The translations under genes and the position numbers were made by a program. This document shows, piece by piece, positions 34,511 to 43,634 of a stretch of 64,000 nucleotides of DNA (position 1 is the first letter of the stretch; the number at the start of each line of letters is the position of its first letter). Source of the DNA: Bacteroides sp. CAG:1060_57_27 (lineage in GTDB: Bacteria > Bacteroidota > Bacteroidia > Bacteroidales > UBA932); contig MNQT01000027.1 of NCBI GenBank assembly GCA_001915575.1, positions 85,633 to 149,632 on the forward strand, in the 5' to 3' direction. Under the pieces are notes generated by a model. It saw only the letters and a program-made list of their open reading frames with translations. It was not told the DNA's origin and did no database searches.

Positions 34511-35359
34511 ATGCACAGAAGATTCATCACGGCAGCCCCGATGCTGCTTGCAGCGGCGCTAACGGCGTCGTCATGCGGAGGAGCGAAAAGCTCGGAGAAC
34601 GAATTCGTAAGGACGGTCGAACTCGACGGAATGAAGGTCAGCTGGCTGCGCGACAATGCCGATCCGAGGCTTATGCCGGCGGCCCTCTTCAGCGCTCCCG
34701 ACAGCCTGATAGAGGAGCTCGGACTCGAAGAGGGTGTTCCTTCGAGCGTGAGTACCTTCCTGCTCGAGACCGGCGGACACCGCATACTGTTCGACACCGG
34801 ACTCGGCGCCCCCGACAGCCGCCTGCTCACCGGTCTGGAGTCGCTCGGGCTCTCCCCTGCCGACATCGACCTCATCTACCTCACCCACCTGCACGGGGAC
34901 CACACCGGAGGCATGCTCTCCGACAGTACGGCGGTATTCCCTAATGCGGAGGTCTATATCTCATATCCCGAATATGTCGCCTGGGCAGGAATGGAGGACG
35001 GGCAGTCTTCCCAGCTCGAGGCGCTTGCCAAGGCCTACGAGGGCAAGATACACCTGTTCGAGTTCGGCGACACGCTTCCCGGCGGGGTGGAGGCTCTCGA
35101 CGCCGCGGGACATACTCCCGGACATACCGCATACAGGGTCGGGAAACTGCTGGTAGTCGGCGACCTGATGCACGGAGTGGCACTGCAGATAGAGCATAAC
35201 GAGTACTGCGCCAACTTCGACATGGACAAGGCGAAGGCGGTGGACGCGCGCCGCAGGATACTCTCGCTCGCAGCCGACGGCAACATGCTGACTGCGGGAA
35301 TGCACTTCCCGGTGCCGGGCTTCATCCAGTTCGAGAAAGGCAGCCCGGAAAGCCTGTAG
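34511..35359 (+). CDS. MBL-fold metallo-hydrolase, exported
   Basis: 282 residues. The signal ends in TASSCGG, a possible lipobox, so it may be a lipoprotein. The metal-binding motif THLHGDHTGGM (HxHxDH) is near residue 125, a second His in AAGHTPGHTAY near 205, an Asp in VVGDLMHG near 220 and a C-terminal His in AGMHFPVPG near 265, all as in lactonase-like MBL enzymes. The pattern VSTFLLETGGHRILFDTGLG is typical of quorum-quenching-lactonase relatives, but the substrate cannot be told. The glycerate kinase gene follows by nine bases. Confidence 0.83.
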   Translation: MHRRFITAAPMLLAAALTASSCGGAKSSENEFVRTVELDGMKVSWLRDNADPRLMPAALFSAPDSLIEELGLEEGVPSSVSTFLLETGGHRILFDTGLGAPDSRLLTGLESLGLSPADIDLIYLTHLHGDHTGGMLSDSTAVFPNAEVYISYPEYVAWAGMEDGQSSQLEALAKAYEGKIHLFEFGDTLPGGVEALDAAGHTPGHTAYRVGKLLVVGDLMHGVALQIEHNEYCANFDMDKAKAVDARRRILSLAADGNMLTAGMHFPVPGFIQFEKGSPESL

Positions 35360-35368
35360 GACCTTCCG

Positions 35369-36427
35369 ATGAAGAAGATAGTCCTGGCAATCGATTCCTT
35401 CAAGGGATGCCTGACTTCGGCCGAGGCCGGACACGCATTTGCCCTCGCCCTGCAGGACGAGGGCATCGACGCTCTGCCGCTGTGCGTATCTGACGGTGGT
35501 GAGGGCATGCTGGATGCGTTCTGCCCGGCGCTGCACGCGTCAAGGGTCGAGACTCTCGCACACGACCCCCTTATGCGGCCGCTCACGGCTGAATACGGCA
35601 TCACTCCCGACGGCACTGCCGTAATCGAAAGCGCAAGGGTATGCGGGCTGGGGCTTGTCGACGCAGGGGAGCGCGACCCTCTCTCCGCAACGAGCTACGG
35701 ACTCGGTGAGATCATAGCCGACGCCATGAGGCGCGGATGCAGGAAATACATCATAGGGCTCGGCGGAAGTGCCACGAGCGATGCCGGGAAAGGCATGCTC
35801 AAGGCACTGGAGGACAGCTTTTCGGACAGACTTCCGTCAAGGCCGGAGATACTGCTCGCCTGCGACGTGGACAACCCGCTCTGCGGCCCGAGGGGAGCCG
35901 CCCGCATATTCGCCCCGCAGAAGGGAGCCGGGCCGCAGGAAGTGGAGGAACTCGAGAGGAGGGTCTCCCGCTTCGCAGAAGAGTCGGCGGAGAAGCTCGG
36001 GCGGGACTGCTCGGGAAAGCCCGGCGCTGGAGCCGCAGGAGGGCTGGGCTATGCCTTCATGCAGTATTTCGGGGCAGAGATGCGCTCAGGAGCGGAGTTG
36101 CTGCTCGACCTCGCAGGCTTCGAAAGGCTGATAGCCGGTGCCGGTCTCGTAATCACCGGCGAAGGACATGCGGACGCACAGACCCTGATGGGCAAACTAC
36201 CCCTGAGGGTACTGCAGAGAGCTTCCGGCGCAGGCATCCCGGTCTGGCTCGTCGCCGGCAGGACAGACGGCACGCAGGCGCTGCTCGACGCAGGCTTCTC
36301 CTCCGTCGAGGCGATTACCCCGGAAGGGACGGACACGGACGAGGCCCTGCGGCCGGATACGGCAAAAAGGAACATAGCCCTGTGGGTACGCAGGAACAGT
36401 GACAGACTAAAATCACGGACATCATGA
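35369..36427 (+). CDS. Glycerate kinase (GarK/GlxK family)
   Basis: A 352-residue cytoplasmic kinase phosphorylating D-glycerate, usually to 2-phosphoglycerate. Family signatures: IDSFKGCLTSAEAG at the N terminus, VSDGGEGMLDAF, GLGGSATSDAGKGML near 127-141, GPRGAARIFAPQKGA, GAGAAGGLGYAFMQYF and GAGLVITGEGHADAQTLMGK. Length is a little short of the usual 370-380. Its stop overlaps the start of the ProX-like gene by four bases (ATGA). Confidence 0.92.
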   Translation: MKKIVLAIDSFKGCLTSAEAGHAFALALQDEGIDALPLCVSDGGEGMLDAFCPALHASRVETLAHDPLMRPLTAEYGITPDGTAVIESARVCGLGLVDAGERDPLSATSYGLGEIIADAMRRGCRKYIIGLGGSATSDAGKGMLKALEDSFSDRLPSRPEILLACDVDNPLCGPRGAARIFAPQKGAGPQEVEELERRVSRFAEESAEKLGRDCSGKPGAGAAGGLGYAFMQYFGAEMRSGAELLLDLAGFERLIAGAGLVITGEGHADAQTLMGKLPLRVLQRASGAGIPVWLVAGRTDGTQALLDAGFSSVEAITPEGTDTDEALRPDTAKRNIALWVRRNSDRLKSRTS

Positions 36428-36945
36428 CAAGACAGGAAACAGTCCTGAGCTATCTCACGCAGCACGGCATACCGTTCAGCTGCTACAATCATCCCGAAGG
36501 CAAAACCGTAGAGGAGGCCATGCGCTGGTGGAGGGACGACGGAAGCGTCCACTGCAAGAACCTCTTCCTGCGCAACCACAAGGGCGACAGACACTACCTC
36601 GTCTGCTTCGACTGCGGCCACGAACTCGACATCCACGAGCTGGAGCGCAGGCTGAAGGAGTCGCTGACTTCGCGCGGACTCCCCTCCTGCGGCAAGCTCT
36701 CATTCGCCTCGAGCGAGAGGATGATGCGCTACCTCGGCCTGGAGCCCGGAAGCGTGTCTCCGTTCGGACTGATAAACGACACGCAGAACCATGTCCACCT
36801 GTTCCTCGACGAGAACCTCAGGAACGCGGAAACGCTCTCGTTCCACCCCAACGACTGCAGGGGGACGGTCGTAATCACGCGCGAGGCCTTCGGACGCTAC
36901 CTCGAGACGGTCGGCAACAGCTACGAATACATCAGCCTCTACTGA
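36424..36945 (+). CDS. ProX/YbaK-type aminoacyl-tRNA deacylase
   Basis: 173 residues of the INS superfamily related to the editing domain of prolyl-tRNA synthetase. The conserved Lys is in HCKNLFLRNHKGDRHYLVC, and LGLEPGSVSPFGLINDTQNH and SFHPNDCRGTVVI mark the PrdX/ProXp-ala group, which removes alanine wrongly attached to tRNA-Pro. Specificity (Ala or Cys) is not provable by eye. Translationally coupled to glycerate kinase; the next gene carries a second trans-editing domain. Confidence 0.85.
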   Translation: MTRQETVLSYLTQHGIPFSCYNHPEGKTVEEAMRWWRDDGSVHCKNLFLRNHKGDRHYLVCFDCGHELDIHELERRLKESLTSRGLPSCGKLSFASSERMMRYLGLEPGSVSPFGLINDTQNHVHLFLDENLRNAETLSFHPNDCRGTVVITREAFGRYLETVGNSYEYISLY

Positions 36946-36980
36946 GGACATATCCACCTATACCGATAACCAATACTACG

Positions 36981-38471
36981 ATGCTGGCATACACCTACAA
37001 GGACAGGGGCAGCCTCGCACTGTGCGAGAAGCCGCGCCCGGTAATCAAGGACGACACCGACGCGATAGTACGCGTCACCCTCTCGAGCATATGCACGAGC
37101 GACCTGCACATAAGGGACGGATTCGTGCCGAGGGCGGTAAAGGGCGTCACTCTCGGCCACGAAATGGTGGGAGTGGTCGAAGAATGCGGAGCGGCGGTCG
37201 GGAAGGTCGGGCCCGGCGACAGGGTAACCGTCAACTGCGAGACCTTCTGCGGAGAGTGCTGGTTCTGCTCCAGGGGCTATGTGAACAACTGCTCCTCCCC
37301 GGACGGAGGCTGGTCGCTGGGCTGCCGCATAGACGGAGGACAGGCCGAATATGTGCGCGTGCCGCTCGCCGACAACTGCCTCGACCGCATTCCGGACGGA
37401 GTGAGCGACGAGCAGGCCCTGTTCACCGGCGACCTGCTCTCCACCGGATACTGGGCCGCCGGCATGGCCGACATAGGGGAAGACAGCACGGTGCTGCTGA
37501 TAGGCGCCGGCCCGACGGGCATCTGCACGCTGCTATGCACGATGCTGAGGCATCCGGAGAAGATAATAGTCTGCGAGAAGTCCCCTGAAAGGCGCGGGTT
37601 CGTGCGCAGGCACTATCCCGGCGTGCTTGTTACTGAACCTGATGAGTGCCTCGGCTTCGTCATGGAGCACAGCAGGCACGGAGGGGCAGACTCGGTCATC
37701 GAACTGGCGGGCACGGAGGAGAGCTTCCGTCTCGCATGGCAGTGTGCGCGGCCGAACGCCACGGTGGCGATAGTCGCGATGTACGGACAGGCCCAGAGCC
37801 TGCCTCTGCCGGAGATGTACGGCAAGAACCTCACTTTCAAGACAGGAGGCGTAGACGGATGCAAATGCGCGGAGATCCTTGAACTGATCGCCGAGGGCAG
37901 GCTCGACGCCACTCCGCTGATAAGCCGCCGCTTCCCCTTGTCGGAGATTGACAAGGCCTACGCTCTGTTCGAGAGCAGGGCCGACGGAGTGATGAAGATA
38001 GCCGTCGACTGCAGCGCCCCGAAGCACAACAAGCAGGAGTACGAACCGGCGCATACGGCGGAACATATACTGAACGCCACGATGACTAGGATGTTCGGCT
38101 GCCCCCGTTCGCGGAACGCCCACATAGAGCGCAAGAAGAGCAAGTGCGACTACCTCCTCCCCGCCTGTCCGGACGAAGCACAGGTGCGCCGCATCGAAGA
38201 AAGTGTCAACGAAGTCATACGCCGCAGGCTTGAGGTCAGCGTGGAGTTCGTGCCCCGAAGCGTCGCCGCCTCGATCGTAGACCTCGGGAAACTTCCCGAC
38301 GACGCGCCCGACACTGTGAGGATAGTGCGTATCGGCGACTACGACGCCTGCGCCTGCATAGGCTCGCATGTAAGCAACACCGCCGACATAAAAGGGTTCA
38401 GGATACTGAGCCACAGTTATGCCGACGGCGTATGGAGAGTCAGGTGGAAGGTCGCTTCCGACCGTGACTGA
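36981..38471 (+). CDS. Zinc alcohol dehydrogenase fused to an AlaX-like tRNA-editing domain
   Basis: 496 residues in one uninterrupted frame. Residues 1-345 are a medium-chain Zn dehydrogenase: catalytic-zinc ligands in SSICTSDLHIR and GHEMVG; structural-zinc region CETFCGECWFCSRGYVNNC; NAD fold VLLIGAGPTGICTLLC; end DGVMKIAVDC, where such enzymes normally stop. Residues about 355-496 are an AlaRS/ThrRS second-additional-domain-like unit with metal motifs HTAEHIL (HxxxH) and CIGSH (CxxxH), typical of AlaX proteins that hydrolyse Ser- or Gly-tRNA-Ala. The domains are usually separate genes. No stop or frameshift lies at the junction (about 38010-38045). The alcohol substrate is unknown. Confidence 0.8.
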   Translation: MLAYTYKDRGSLALCEKPRPVIKDDTDAIVRVTLSSICTSDLHIRDGFVPRAVKGVTLGHEMVGVVEECGAAVGKVGPGDRVTVNCETFCGECWFCSRGYVNNCSSPDGGWSLGCRIDGGQAEYVRVPLADNCLDRIPDGVSDEQALFTGDLLSTGYWAAGMADIGEDSTVLLIGAGPTGICTLLCTMLRHPEKIIVCEKSPERRGFVRRHYPGVLVTEPDECLGFVMEHSRHGGADSVIELAGTEESFRLAWQCARPNATVAIVAMYGQAQSLPLPEMYGKNLTFKTGGVDGCKCAEILELIAEGRLDATPLISRRFPLSEIDKAYALFESRADGVMKIAVDCSAPKHNKQEYEPAHTAEHILNATMTRMFGCPRSRNAHIERKKSKCDYLLPACPDEAQVRRIEESVNEVIRRRLEVSVEFVPRSVAASIVDLGKLPDDAPDTVRIVRIGDYDACACIGSHVSNTADIKGFRILSHSYADGVWRVRWKVASDRD

Positions 38472-38473
38472 TA

Positions 38474-41080
38474 TCAGTTCTTGATATTCCTCGTGAAGAA
38501 CTTGGTGAGTTCGCTGAGGGCGAGCACCGCGAGCGGAAGGCCGGCCACATAGAGCCACTGCTGTCCGTCGAGTGAGGAGAGCCTGAGAAGCTCCTGGAAT
38601 CCGGGAACGAGCAGCGCGGCCAGCGTCAGGGCGAACACGACGAATATGGTCATCCAGAGCCACTTGTTGGTGAACATCTTATAGCCGAACCAGTTGCTGC
38701 CCGACCTGATGCTGAAGATGATCGTGAACTGCGAGAATATCATCACGGCGAAGGTCATGGTCCTCGCATCGTCGATTCCGTTCTGCAGGCCGATGAAGTA
38801 GGCCGCCAGCGTGGCGAGGCCGATTATCAGCGCCTGGATCGCGACCCTCGCGGTGAAGAGCCTCGTGAATATGCCCTGCCCCGGAGGAACGGGCTTGCGG
38901 TTCATTATGTTCTTGTCGGCATGGTCGACACTGAGCGCGAGCGACGGGATGCTGTCGCAGACGAGGTTGATGAAGAGCAGCTGTATGGGCAGCAGGGGCA
39001 TGTCGAAGTTGCAGAGCACAGCGATGAACAGCAGCACTATCTCGCCGAGGTTCGTGGAGATCATCTTCTGTATGGACTTCATCAGGTTGTCGAAGATCCT
39101 GCGTCCCTCGCCCACCGCCGACACTATGGTCGCGAAGTTGTCGTCAGCGAGCACCACGTCGGCAGCCTCCTTGGCGACATCCGTTCCGGTAATTCCCATA
39201 GCCACTCCTATGTCGGCAAGCTTCAGCGCGGGAGCGTCGTTGACGCCGTCGCCGGTCATCGCAACCACATTGCCCCTCTGCTGGAACGCCTTGACTATCC
39301 TTACCTTATGCTCGGGAGCGACACGGGCGAACACCGATACGTCTGCTGCCATGGCCTGCAGCTGGTCGTCGCTCATCGACTCGACATCGGCTCCGGTGAG
39401 CACCTTGTCCCCGTCCGACATTATGCCGAGGCTCGAGGCTATGGCACCCGCGGTAATCTTGTGGTCGCCGGTAATCATCACCGGCTTGATGCCTGCCGCC
39501 CTGCACTTGGCGACAGCCACCTTCGCCTCCTCGCGGGGAGGGTCTATCATACCTACCATTCCGAGGAAGGTGAGATCGTTCTCGAGGGTCGCAGGAGTGA
39601 TTTCGGAAGGGAGCTCCTTCAGGGTCTTGGAAGCCACCGCGAGCACGCGCAGGGCCTGCGAAGCCATTTTCAGGTTGGCCTCATGGATTCCGGGCAGGTC
39701 TTCCGCCTCGAGGGGACGCGCTCCGTGTCCCTCGTCGATGTGCGAGCAGCATCCGAGCAGCTCGTCGAGTCCTCCCTTCACCGCGACGAGGAAAGTCCCG
39801 TCAGGAAGGGCATGCACGGTAGTCATCAGCTTCCTCTCCGAGTCGAAGGGAATCTCCTCCACGCGCGGCAGCCCGGCGAGTATCTCGTTCTTGTCCAGAG
39901 AATACTTCAGGCCGGCGTCGAGAAGCGCCGTCTCGGTAGGATCGCCGATAGTCTTGGTTCCGTCGTCCCCGTTCTTGAGCACCGCGTCGTTGGCGAGGAT
40001 CGAGGTCCTGAGCATCTCCCTCGCCACGGGGCTGTCATATCCGACATCCTGCAGGGAGCCCTCGACGAAGAGCTTCGTCACTGTCATCCTGTTCTGGGTG
40101 AGGGTGCCCGTCTTGTCGGAGCATATCACGGTGGTGCTGCCGAGGGTCTCGACGGAAGGGAGGTTGCGCACTATGGCGTTCTGCCTTGCAAGCCTCTGCA
40201 CGCCGAGCGCCAGCACCACCGTCGATACGGCGGGAAGGCCTTCGGGAATGGCGGCCACGGCGAGCGACACCGCCGTCATGAACATGTCCATGAGGTTCCG
40301 GCCGTAGAGCAGGCCTATGCCGAGTATAAGCACGCAGGTCACGAGACAGACTACGGCCAGTGTCTGGCCGAGCTTGTCGAGACGCACCTGCATGGGAGTC
40401 CTCATGTCGGGCACGGACTGGATCATCGAGGCGATCTTGCCTACCTCGGTCCTCGTTCCGGTCGCCACCACCACGCCCTTGCCGTGTCCGTAGGTGACGC
40501 TGCACGAGCTGTAGGCCATGTTGAGCCTGTCGCCTATGGGGGCATCGGCCGGAACGTCTGCCGCCGCATCCTTCTCTACCGGAACCGATTCGCCCGTGAG
40601 CGCGGCCTCCTGCACCTTGAGGTTCACCGACTCGAGCAGCCTGAGGTCGGCGGGGACGCTGTCGCCCGTCTCGACCGAGACTATGTCCCCCACCACGAGC
40701 TCGCGCGACTCGATGACGCTCATCATTCCGTCCCTAATCACCTTGCAGTGGGGAGCGGACATCTTCTCCAGCGCGTCCAGCGACTTCTCGGCCTTGGATT
40801 CCTGGAGCATGCCTATTATCGCGTTGGCGACCAGTATCACGAGTATGATCAGGGCGTCTGTCACTCCTTCGCCGTTGATGTACCCCGTCACGCCGGATAT
40901 GACCGCGGCCACGATGAGCACTATTATCATGAAACTCTTGAACTGGCTTATGAACTTCTGGAAGAGAGTGGTGTGCCTGGTCTTCTCGAATTCGTTGTAG
41001 CCGTCGTGCAGCAGCCGCTGCCGCGCCTCTTCCGACGAAAGGCCCTGCACCGGATCTGTGTTAGGAATATTCCTGTCCAT
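38474..41080 (-). CDS. Calcium-type P-type cation ATPase (P2B-like)
   Basis: 868 residues from MDRNIPNTDP. The frame is open for 45 more codons upstream, but that part lies in the leader and promoter. Actuator motif LTGESVPVEK, phosphorylation site CSDKTGTLTQN (Asp about 322), nucleotide domain KGGLDELLG, hinge MTGDGVNDAPALK. Membrane helices: two before the actuator, two before the P domain with VAAIPEGLPAV (helix 4), and six at the C terminus including FINLVCDSIPSLALSVDHAD. The layout is that of calcium-transporting, plasma-membrane-type ATPases. Probably exports Ca2+; other divalent ions are possible. Convergent with the dehydrogenase fusion gene, two bases apart. Confidence 0.9.
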   Translation of the reverse strand: MDRNIPNTDPVQGLSSEEARQRLLHDGYNEFEKTRHTTLFQKFISQFKSFMIIVLIVAAVISGVTGYINGEGVTDALIILVILVANAIIGMLQESKAEKSLDALEKMSAPHCKVIRDGMMSVIESRELVVGDIVSVETGDSVPADLRLLESVNLKVQEAALTGESVPVEKDAAADVPADAPIGDRLNMAYSSCSVTYGHGKGVVVATGTRTEVGKIASMIQSVPDMRTPMQVRLDKLGQTLAVVCLVTCVLILGIGLLYGRNLMDMFMTAVSLAVAAIPEGLPAVSTVVLALGVQRLARQNAIVRNLPSVETLGSTTVICSDKTGTLTQNRMTVTKLFVEGSLQDVGYDSPVAREMLRTSILANDAVLKNGDDGTKTIGDPTETALLDAGLKYSLDKNEILAGLPRVEEIPFDSERKLMTTVHALPDGTFLVAVKGGLDELLGCCSHIDEGHGARPLEAEDLPGIHEANLKMASQALRVLAVASKTLKELPSEITPATLENDLTFLGMVGMIDPPREEAKVAVAKCRAAGIKPVMITGDHKITAGAIASSLGIMSDGDKVLTGADVESMSDDQLQAMAADVSVFARVAPEHKVRIVKAFQQRGNVVAMTGDGVNDAPALKLADIGVAMGITGTDVAKEAADVVLADDNFATIVSAVGEGRRIFDNLMKSIQKMISTNLGEIVLLFIAVLCNFDMPLLPIQLLFINLVCDSIPSLALSVDHADKNIMNRKPVPPGQGIFTRLFTARVAIQALIIGLATLAAYFIGLQNGIDDARTMTFAVMIFSQFTIIFSIRSGSNWFGYKMFTNKWLWMTIFVVFALTLAALLVPGFQELLRLSSLDGQQWLYVAGLPLAVLALSELTKFFTRNIKN

Positions 41081-41133
41081 CTTTGTCTGAAATGTTTCCA
41101 ACAATAAAATGTATGCAACAATTAAACTGAAAT

Positions 41134-41152
41134 GTCTCCGAAACACGGAAAC
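41134..41152 (-). promoter_or_regulatory. 5' leader stem-loop of the P-type ATPase gene
   Basis: On the minus strand GTTTCCG-TGTTT-CGGAGAC, a seven-pair stem with one wobble pair, beginning six bases after the -7 box. Confidence 0.4.
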
Positions 41153-41158
41153 CGACTG

Positions 41159-41166
41159 CAAAGTTA
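41159..41166 (-). promoter_or_regulatory. -7 box of the P-type ATPase gene
   Basis: TAACTTTG on the minus strand, consensus match, about 78 bases upstream of the start codon. Confidence 0.55.
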
Positions 41167-41208
41167 AGTCTGCAAGCACGATTTTTGATAACAAAAATTT
41201 ACTTAAAG

Positions 41209-42009
41209 ATGTCAAAAATTTCCACTGATACGAATCCCGCCAGACTCAAGGGCGGCGAAAGGACCCTGGTGCTGGCAATCCCGCAGGAGGACTGCGGAGA
41301 GGTGAACATCGGAGGGCGCGGCTATGTCCTGTCGAAAGACAGCGCGGCCGTGCTCTCTCCCGGCATGGATTTCGACGGGGGCCTCAACCCGCACGGAGGC
41401 TGGCGCCTGGTACTTTCCGTACCTCTCGAGACGGTTATGGAGCTGCCCTCACCGTTCGACACCGACCTCGTCTCCCATGCGAGGCTCCGTCCCGTAGTGC
41501 AGCTCACGGAACATGAGCTCGGGATGCTGGAGCGGCTGTACGGCATGCTCCGCAGCACCCTATCCGAAAGCCAGTCCCCGTTCGGCGAGGAGGTCGCGAA
41601 ATCTATCGTGTTCGCGATGCTTTACCGTCTCGGCAACATATACGCAAGGCTCGGAAACGGCAGGGACCTGGACACGGCGGGGAGCAACGAGAGGCTCTCC
41701 GACGAATTCTTCGCCCTGCTCGCAAGGCACTACAAGACCGAGCGCAAGGTCAGCTTCTATGCAGGCAGGATGTCCGTGACACCGAAGTACCTGACGAGGG
41801 CGATGCAGAAGATAACAGGCAAGAGCGCCAAGCAGTGGATGGACGAAGCCATAATTCTGGAGATAAAGAACCTGCTCAGGACAAGCGACCTGACGGTGCT
41901 GCAGATTTCAGAGGCGCTGGGCTTCAGCACGCCTTCGGCTATGATACAGTACTTCCGCAAGCATAGCGGCCAGACTCCGGCACGCTACAGGAAGGACGGG
42001 AAGTGGTAA
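41209..42009 (+). CDS. AraC-family transcriptional regulator
   Basis: 266 residues from MSKISTDTNP; the frame opens eight codons earlier only with a TTG. The N-terminal 160 residues form a cupin-like sensing part without a known ligand. The C-terminal AraC DNA-binding domain has two HTHs, with VSFYAGRMSVTPKYLTRAMQ and LTVLQISEALGFSTPSAMIQ then YFRKHSGQTPARYR. It is divergent from the P-type ATPase gene with a short shared upstream region, so control of that gene or of itself is plausible; no target is evident. Confidence 0.9.
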   Translation: MSKISTDTNPARLKGGERTLVLAIPQEDCGEVNIGGRGYVLSKDSAAVLSPGMDFDGGLNPHGGWRLVLSVPLETVMELPSPFDTDLVSHARLRPVVQLTEHELGMLERLYGMLRSTLSESQSPFGEEVAKSIVFAMLYRLGNIYARLGNGRDLDTAGSNERLSDEFFALLARHYKTERKVSFYAGRMSVTPKYLTRAMQKITGKSAKQWMDEAIILEIKNLLRTSDLTVLQISEALGFSTPSAMIQYFRKHSGQTPARYRKDGKW

Positions 42010-42019
42010 TATGAAGCCG

Positions 42020-43537
42020 CTACAGGGAGGGGATGACCTTCTCCATTTCGATGCCGCGGGAGCCCTTGATGAGGACGAGGGCTCCGCTGACCGGCCTTGC
42101 CGAAAGGTACGAGGCGAGCACGGCGGAGGATTCCGCCCAGAGGAACGGCTCCGGGGAGGCCGCGGAGCACCGCCCGTGGCTGTCGGCGTCTGACGCGTCG
42201 CCGCGGGCAGGCATGCCGCTTCCTGAGCCGCGGGCAGCCGTGTCGGTTCCGGAGCCACGGACAGGCATGTCAGTGCCGGATCCCGGCGCCGCGGAGACGT
42301 CCCGGACGACGGAGGTGTCCCTGACGGCGGAGATTTCTCCGTCGGGACCCGCAACAGTGTAGGCGCAGCCTTCTTCCTCGAGGGCGAGGCGGAACTGTTC
42401 TCCGACGAGGGCCGCGGGGATGCCGAGGGAGCGCAGCGTGCGGAGCACGCGGGCGTGCTCCCGCAGGGAGTCCGCCCCGAGCTCGAGCATCTCTCCGAGA
42501 AGCGCGAGCCTGCGCTCCGCGGCCGCTCCAGCGAAATTCTCTATCGCAGCGGCCATAGACGAGGGATTTGCGTTATATGCATCCACGATGAGCGTGTTTC
42601 TCTGCGTCTTCACGAGCTGCGAGCGCTGGTTCCCCGGCTCGAACGACTCGATCGCGGCTATCGCCGCATCCCTCGGCACTCCGAAGTAGTCCCCTACAGC
42701 TATGGCCGCAAGCACGTTGTCGGCATTGTATGAGCCTATCAGGCGTGTCCTGACCGTCTTTCCGTCGAGGGCCAGCCTCAGGAAAGGCTCTGCGCCGCTC
42801 ACGGGAAGGATCCCGACACCCTGGTAGCGCCTCCCGTAGCCGTAGCAGTGGCAGGGCTCCAGAGCGGCCCTCGCCTTAAGGGCCGCATCGTCCTCGTTGA
42901 GGAAAATCAGCGAGCCCCTGTGCGAGCCGAGATATCTGTACAGCGCGGTCTTCGCGTCCAGCACGCCCTCGAAGGAGCCGAATCCCTGCAAGTGCGCCTT
43001 GCCGACATTGGTGATCAGGCCGTAGTCGGGCCAGCACACCTGTACGAGCTTCTCTATGTCGTCCGGGTGGCTCGCGCCCATCTCTATCACCGCGATCTGC
43101 GTGTCGGGGCGTATCGACAGCAGCGAGAGAGGCACTCCTATGTCGTTGTTGAGGTTGCCCTGAGTAGAGACGACCCTGTATTTCGCGCCGAGCACCAGGG
43201 ATATCAGGTTCTTCGTGGTCGTCTTGCCGTTGGTGCCGGTGAGCCCCAGCACCGGCAGGGCACCGCCGCAGACATGGGTACGGTGATGCACGGCAAGCGC
43301 CTGAAGCGCCGCAAAAGCGTCCTCCACCCTTATAAGGCGCGGATCGTCGGGAAGGGCAGGACTGTCCACGACCGCATACGCCGCTCCTGCCTCCAGCGCC
43401 CGGAAGGCATAGTCGTTGCCGTCGAAGTTCTCTCCCTTGAGCGCGAAGAATATCTCCCCGCCGCATATCTTCCTGCTGTCCGTCGTGACACGGCAGCCGC
43501 ATTCAGTATATTTTCCGTAAAGCTTCTCTATATCCAT
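42020..43537 (-). CDS. murF: UDP-N-acetylmuramoyl-tripeptide:D-Ala-D-Ala ligase (MurF)
   Basis: 505 residues. Adds D-Ala-D-Ala to UDP-MurNAc-tripeptide in peptidoglycan synthesis. The ATP-binding P-loop LGLTGTNGKTTTKNL is near 96-110, followed by TQGNLNNDIGVPLSLL, AVIEMGASHPDDIEKL and DAYNANPSSMAAAIENF, all MurF-typical. The C-terminal domain carries an unusual insertion of about 60 residues, rich in Gly, Ser, Arg, Ala and Asp with three 9-residue repeats (GSGTDMPVR, GSGTDTAAR, GSGSGMPAR), before VLIKGSRGIEMEKVI. That makes it longer than the usual 430-450. Convergent with the AraC gene. Confidence 0.92.
   Translation of the reverse strand: MDIEKLYGKYTECGCRVTTDSRKICGGEIFFALKGENFDGNDYAFRALEAGAAYAVVDSPALPDDPRLIRVEDAFAALQALAVHHRTHVCGGALPVLGLTGTNGKTTTKNLISLVLGAKYRVVSTQGNLNNDIGVPLSLLSIRPDTQIAVIEMGASHPDDIEKLVQVCWPDYGLITNVGKAHLQGFGSFEGVLDAKTALYRYLGSHRGSLIFLNEDDAALKARAALEPCHCYGYGRRYQGVGILPVSGAEPFLRLALDGKTVRTRLIGSYNADNVLAAIAVGDYFGVPRDAAIAAIESFEPGNQRSQLVKTQRNTLIVDAYNANPSSMAAAIENFAGAAAERRLALLGEMLELGADSLREHARVLRTLRSLGIPAALVGEQFRLALEEEGCAYTVAGPDGEISAVRDTSVVRDVSAAPGSGTDMPVRGSGTDTAARGSGSGMPARGDASDADSHGRCSAASPEPFLWAESSAVLASYLSARPVSGALVLIKGSRGIEMEKVIPSL
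42201..42281. repeat. Three imperfect 27-bp tandem repeats inside murF
   Basis: Units at 42201-42227, 42228-42254 and 42255-42281, each starting CC(G/A)CGG(G/A)CAG. They encode the 9-residue repeat in the MurF insertion. Being in-frame, copy number changes would not shift the reading frame. Confidence 0.8.
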
Positions 43538-43634
43538 TTCGACCGGATGCTGTCTTAAGGTTTCTCCATATCAAAATCCCCATACCGGAGCATAAGCCTG
43601 ACCGGGGCCGGAACAGTCCGGGCATCCGGCAGCC

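Noticed and set aside
36528..36980. Upstream extension of the dehydrogenase-AlaX frame
   Set aside because: Runs antiframe through the ProX-like gene and yields Arg-rich sequence; the dehydrogenase N terminus MLAYTYKDRG starts at 36981.
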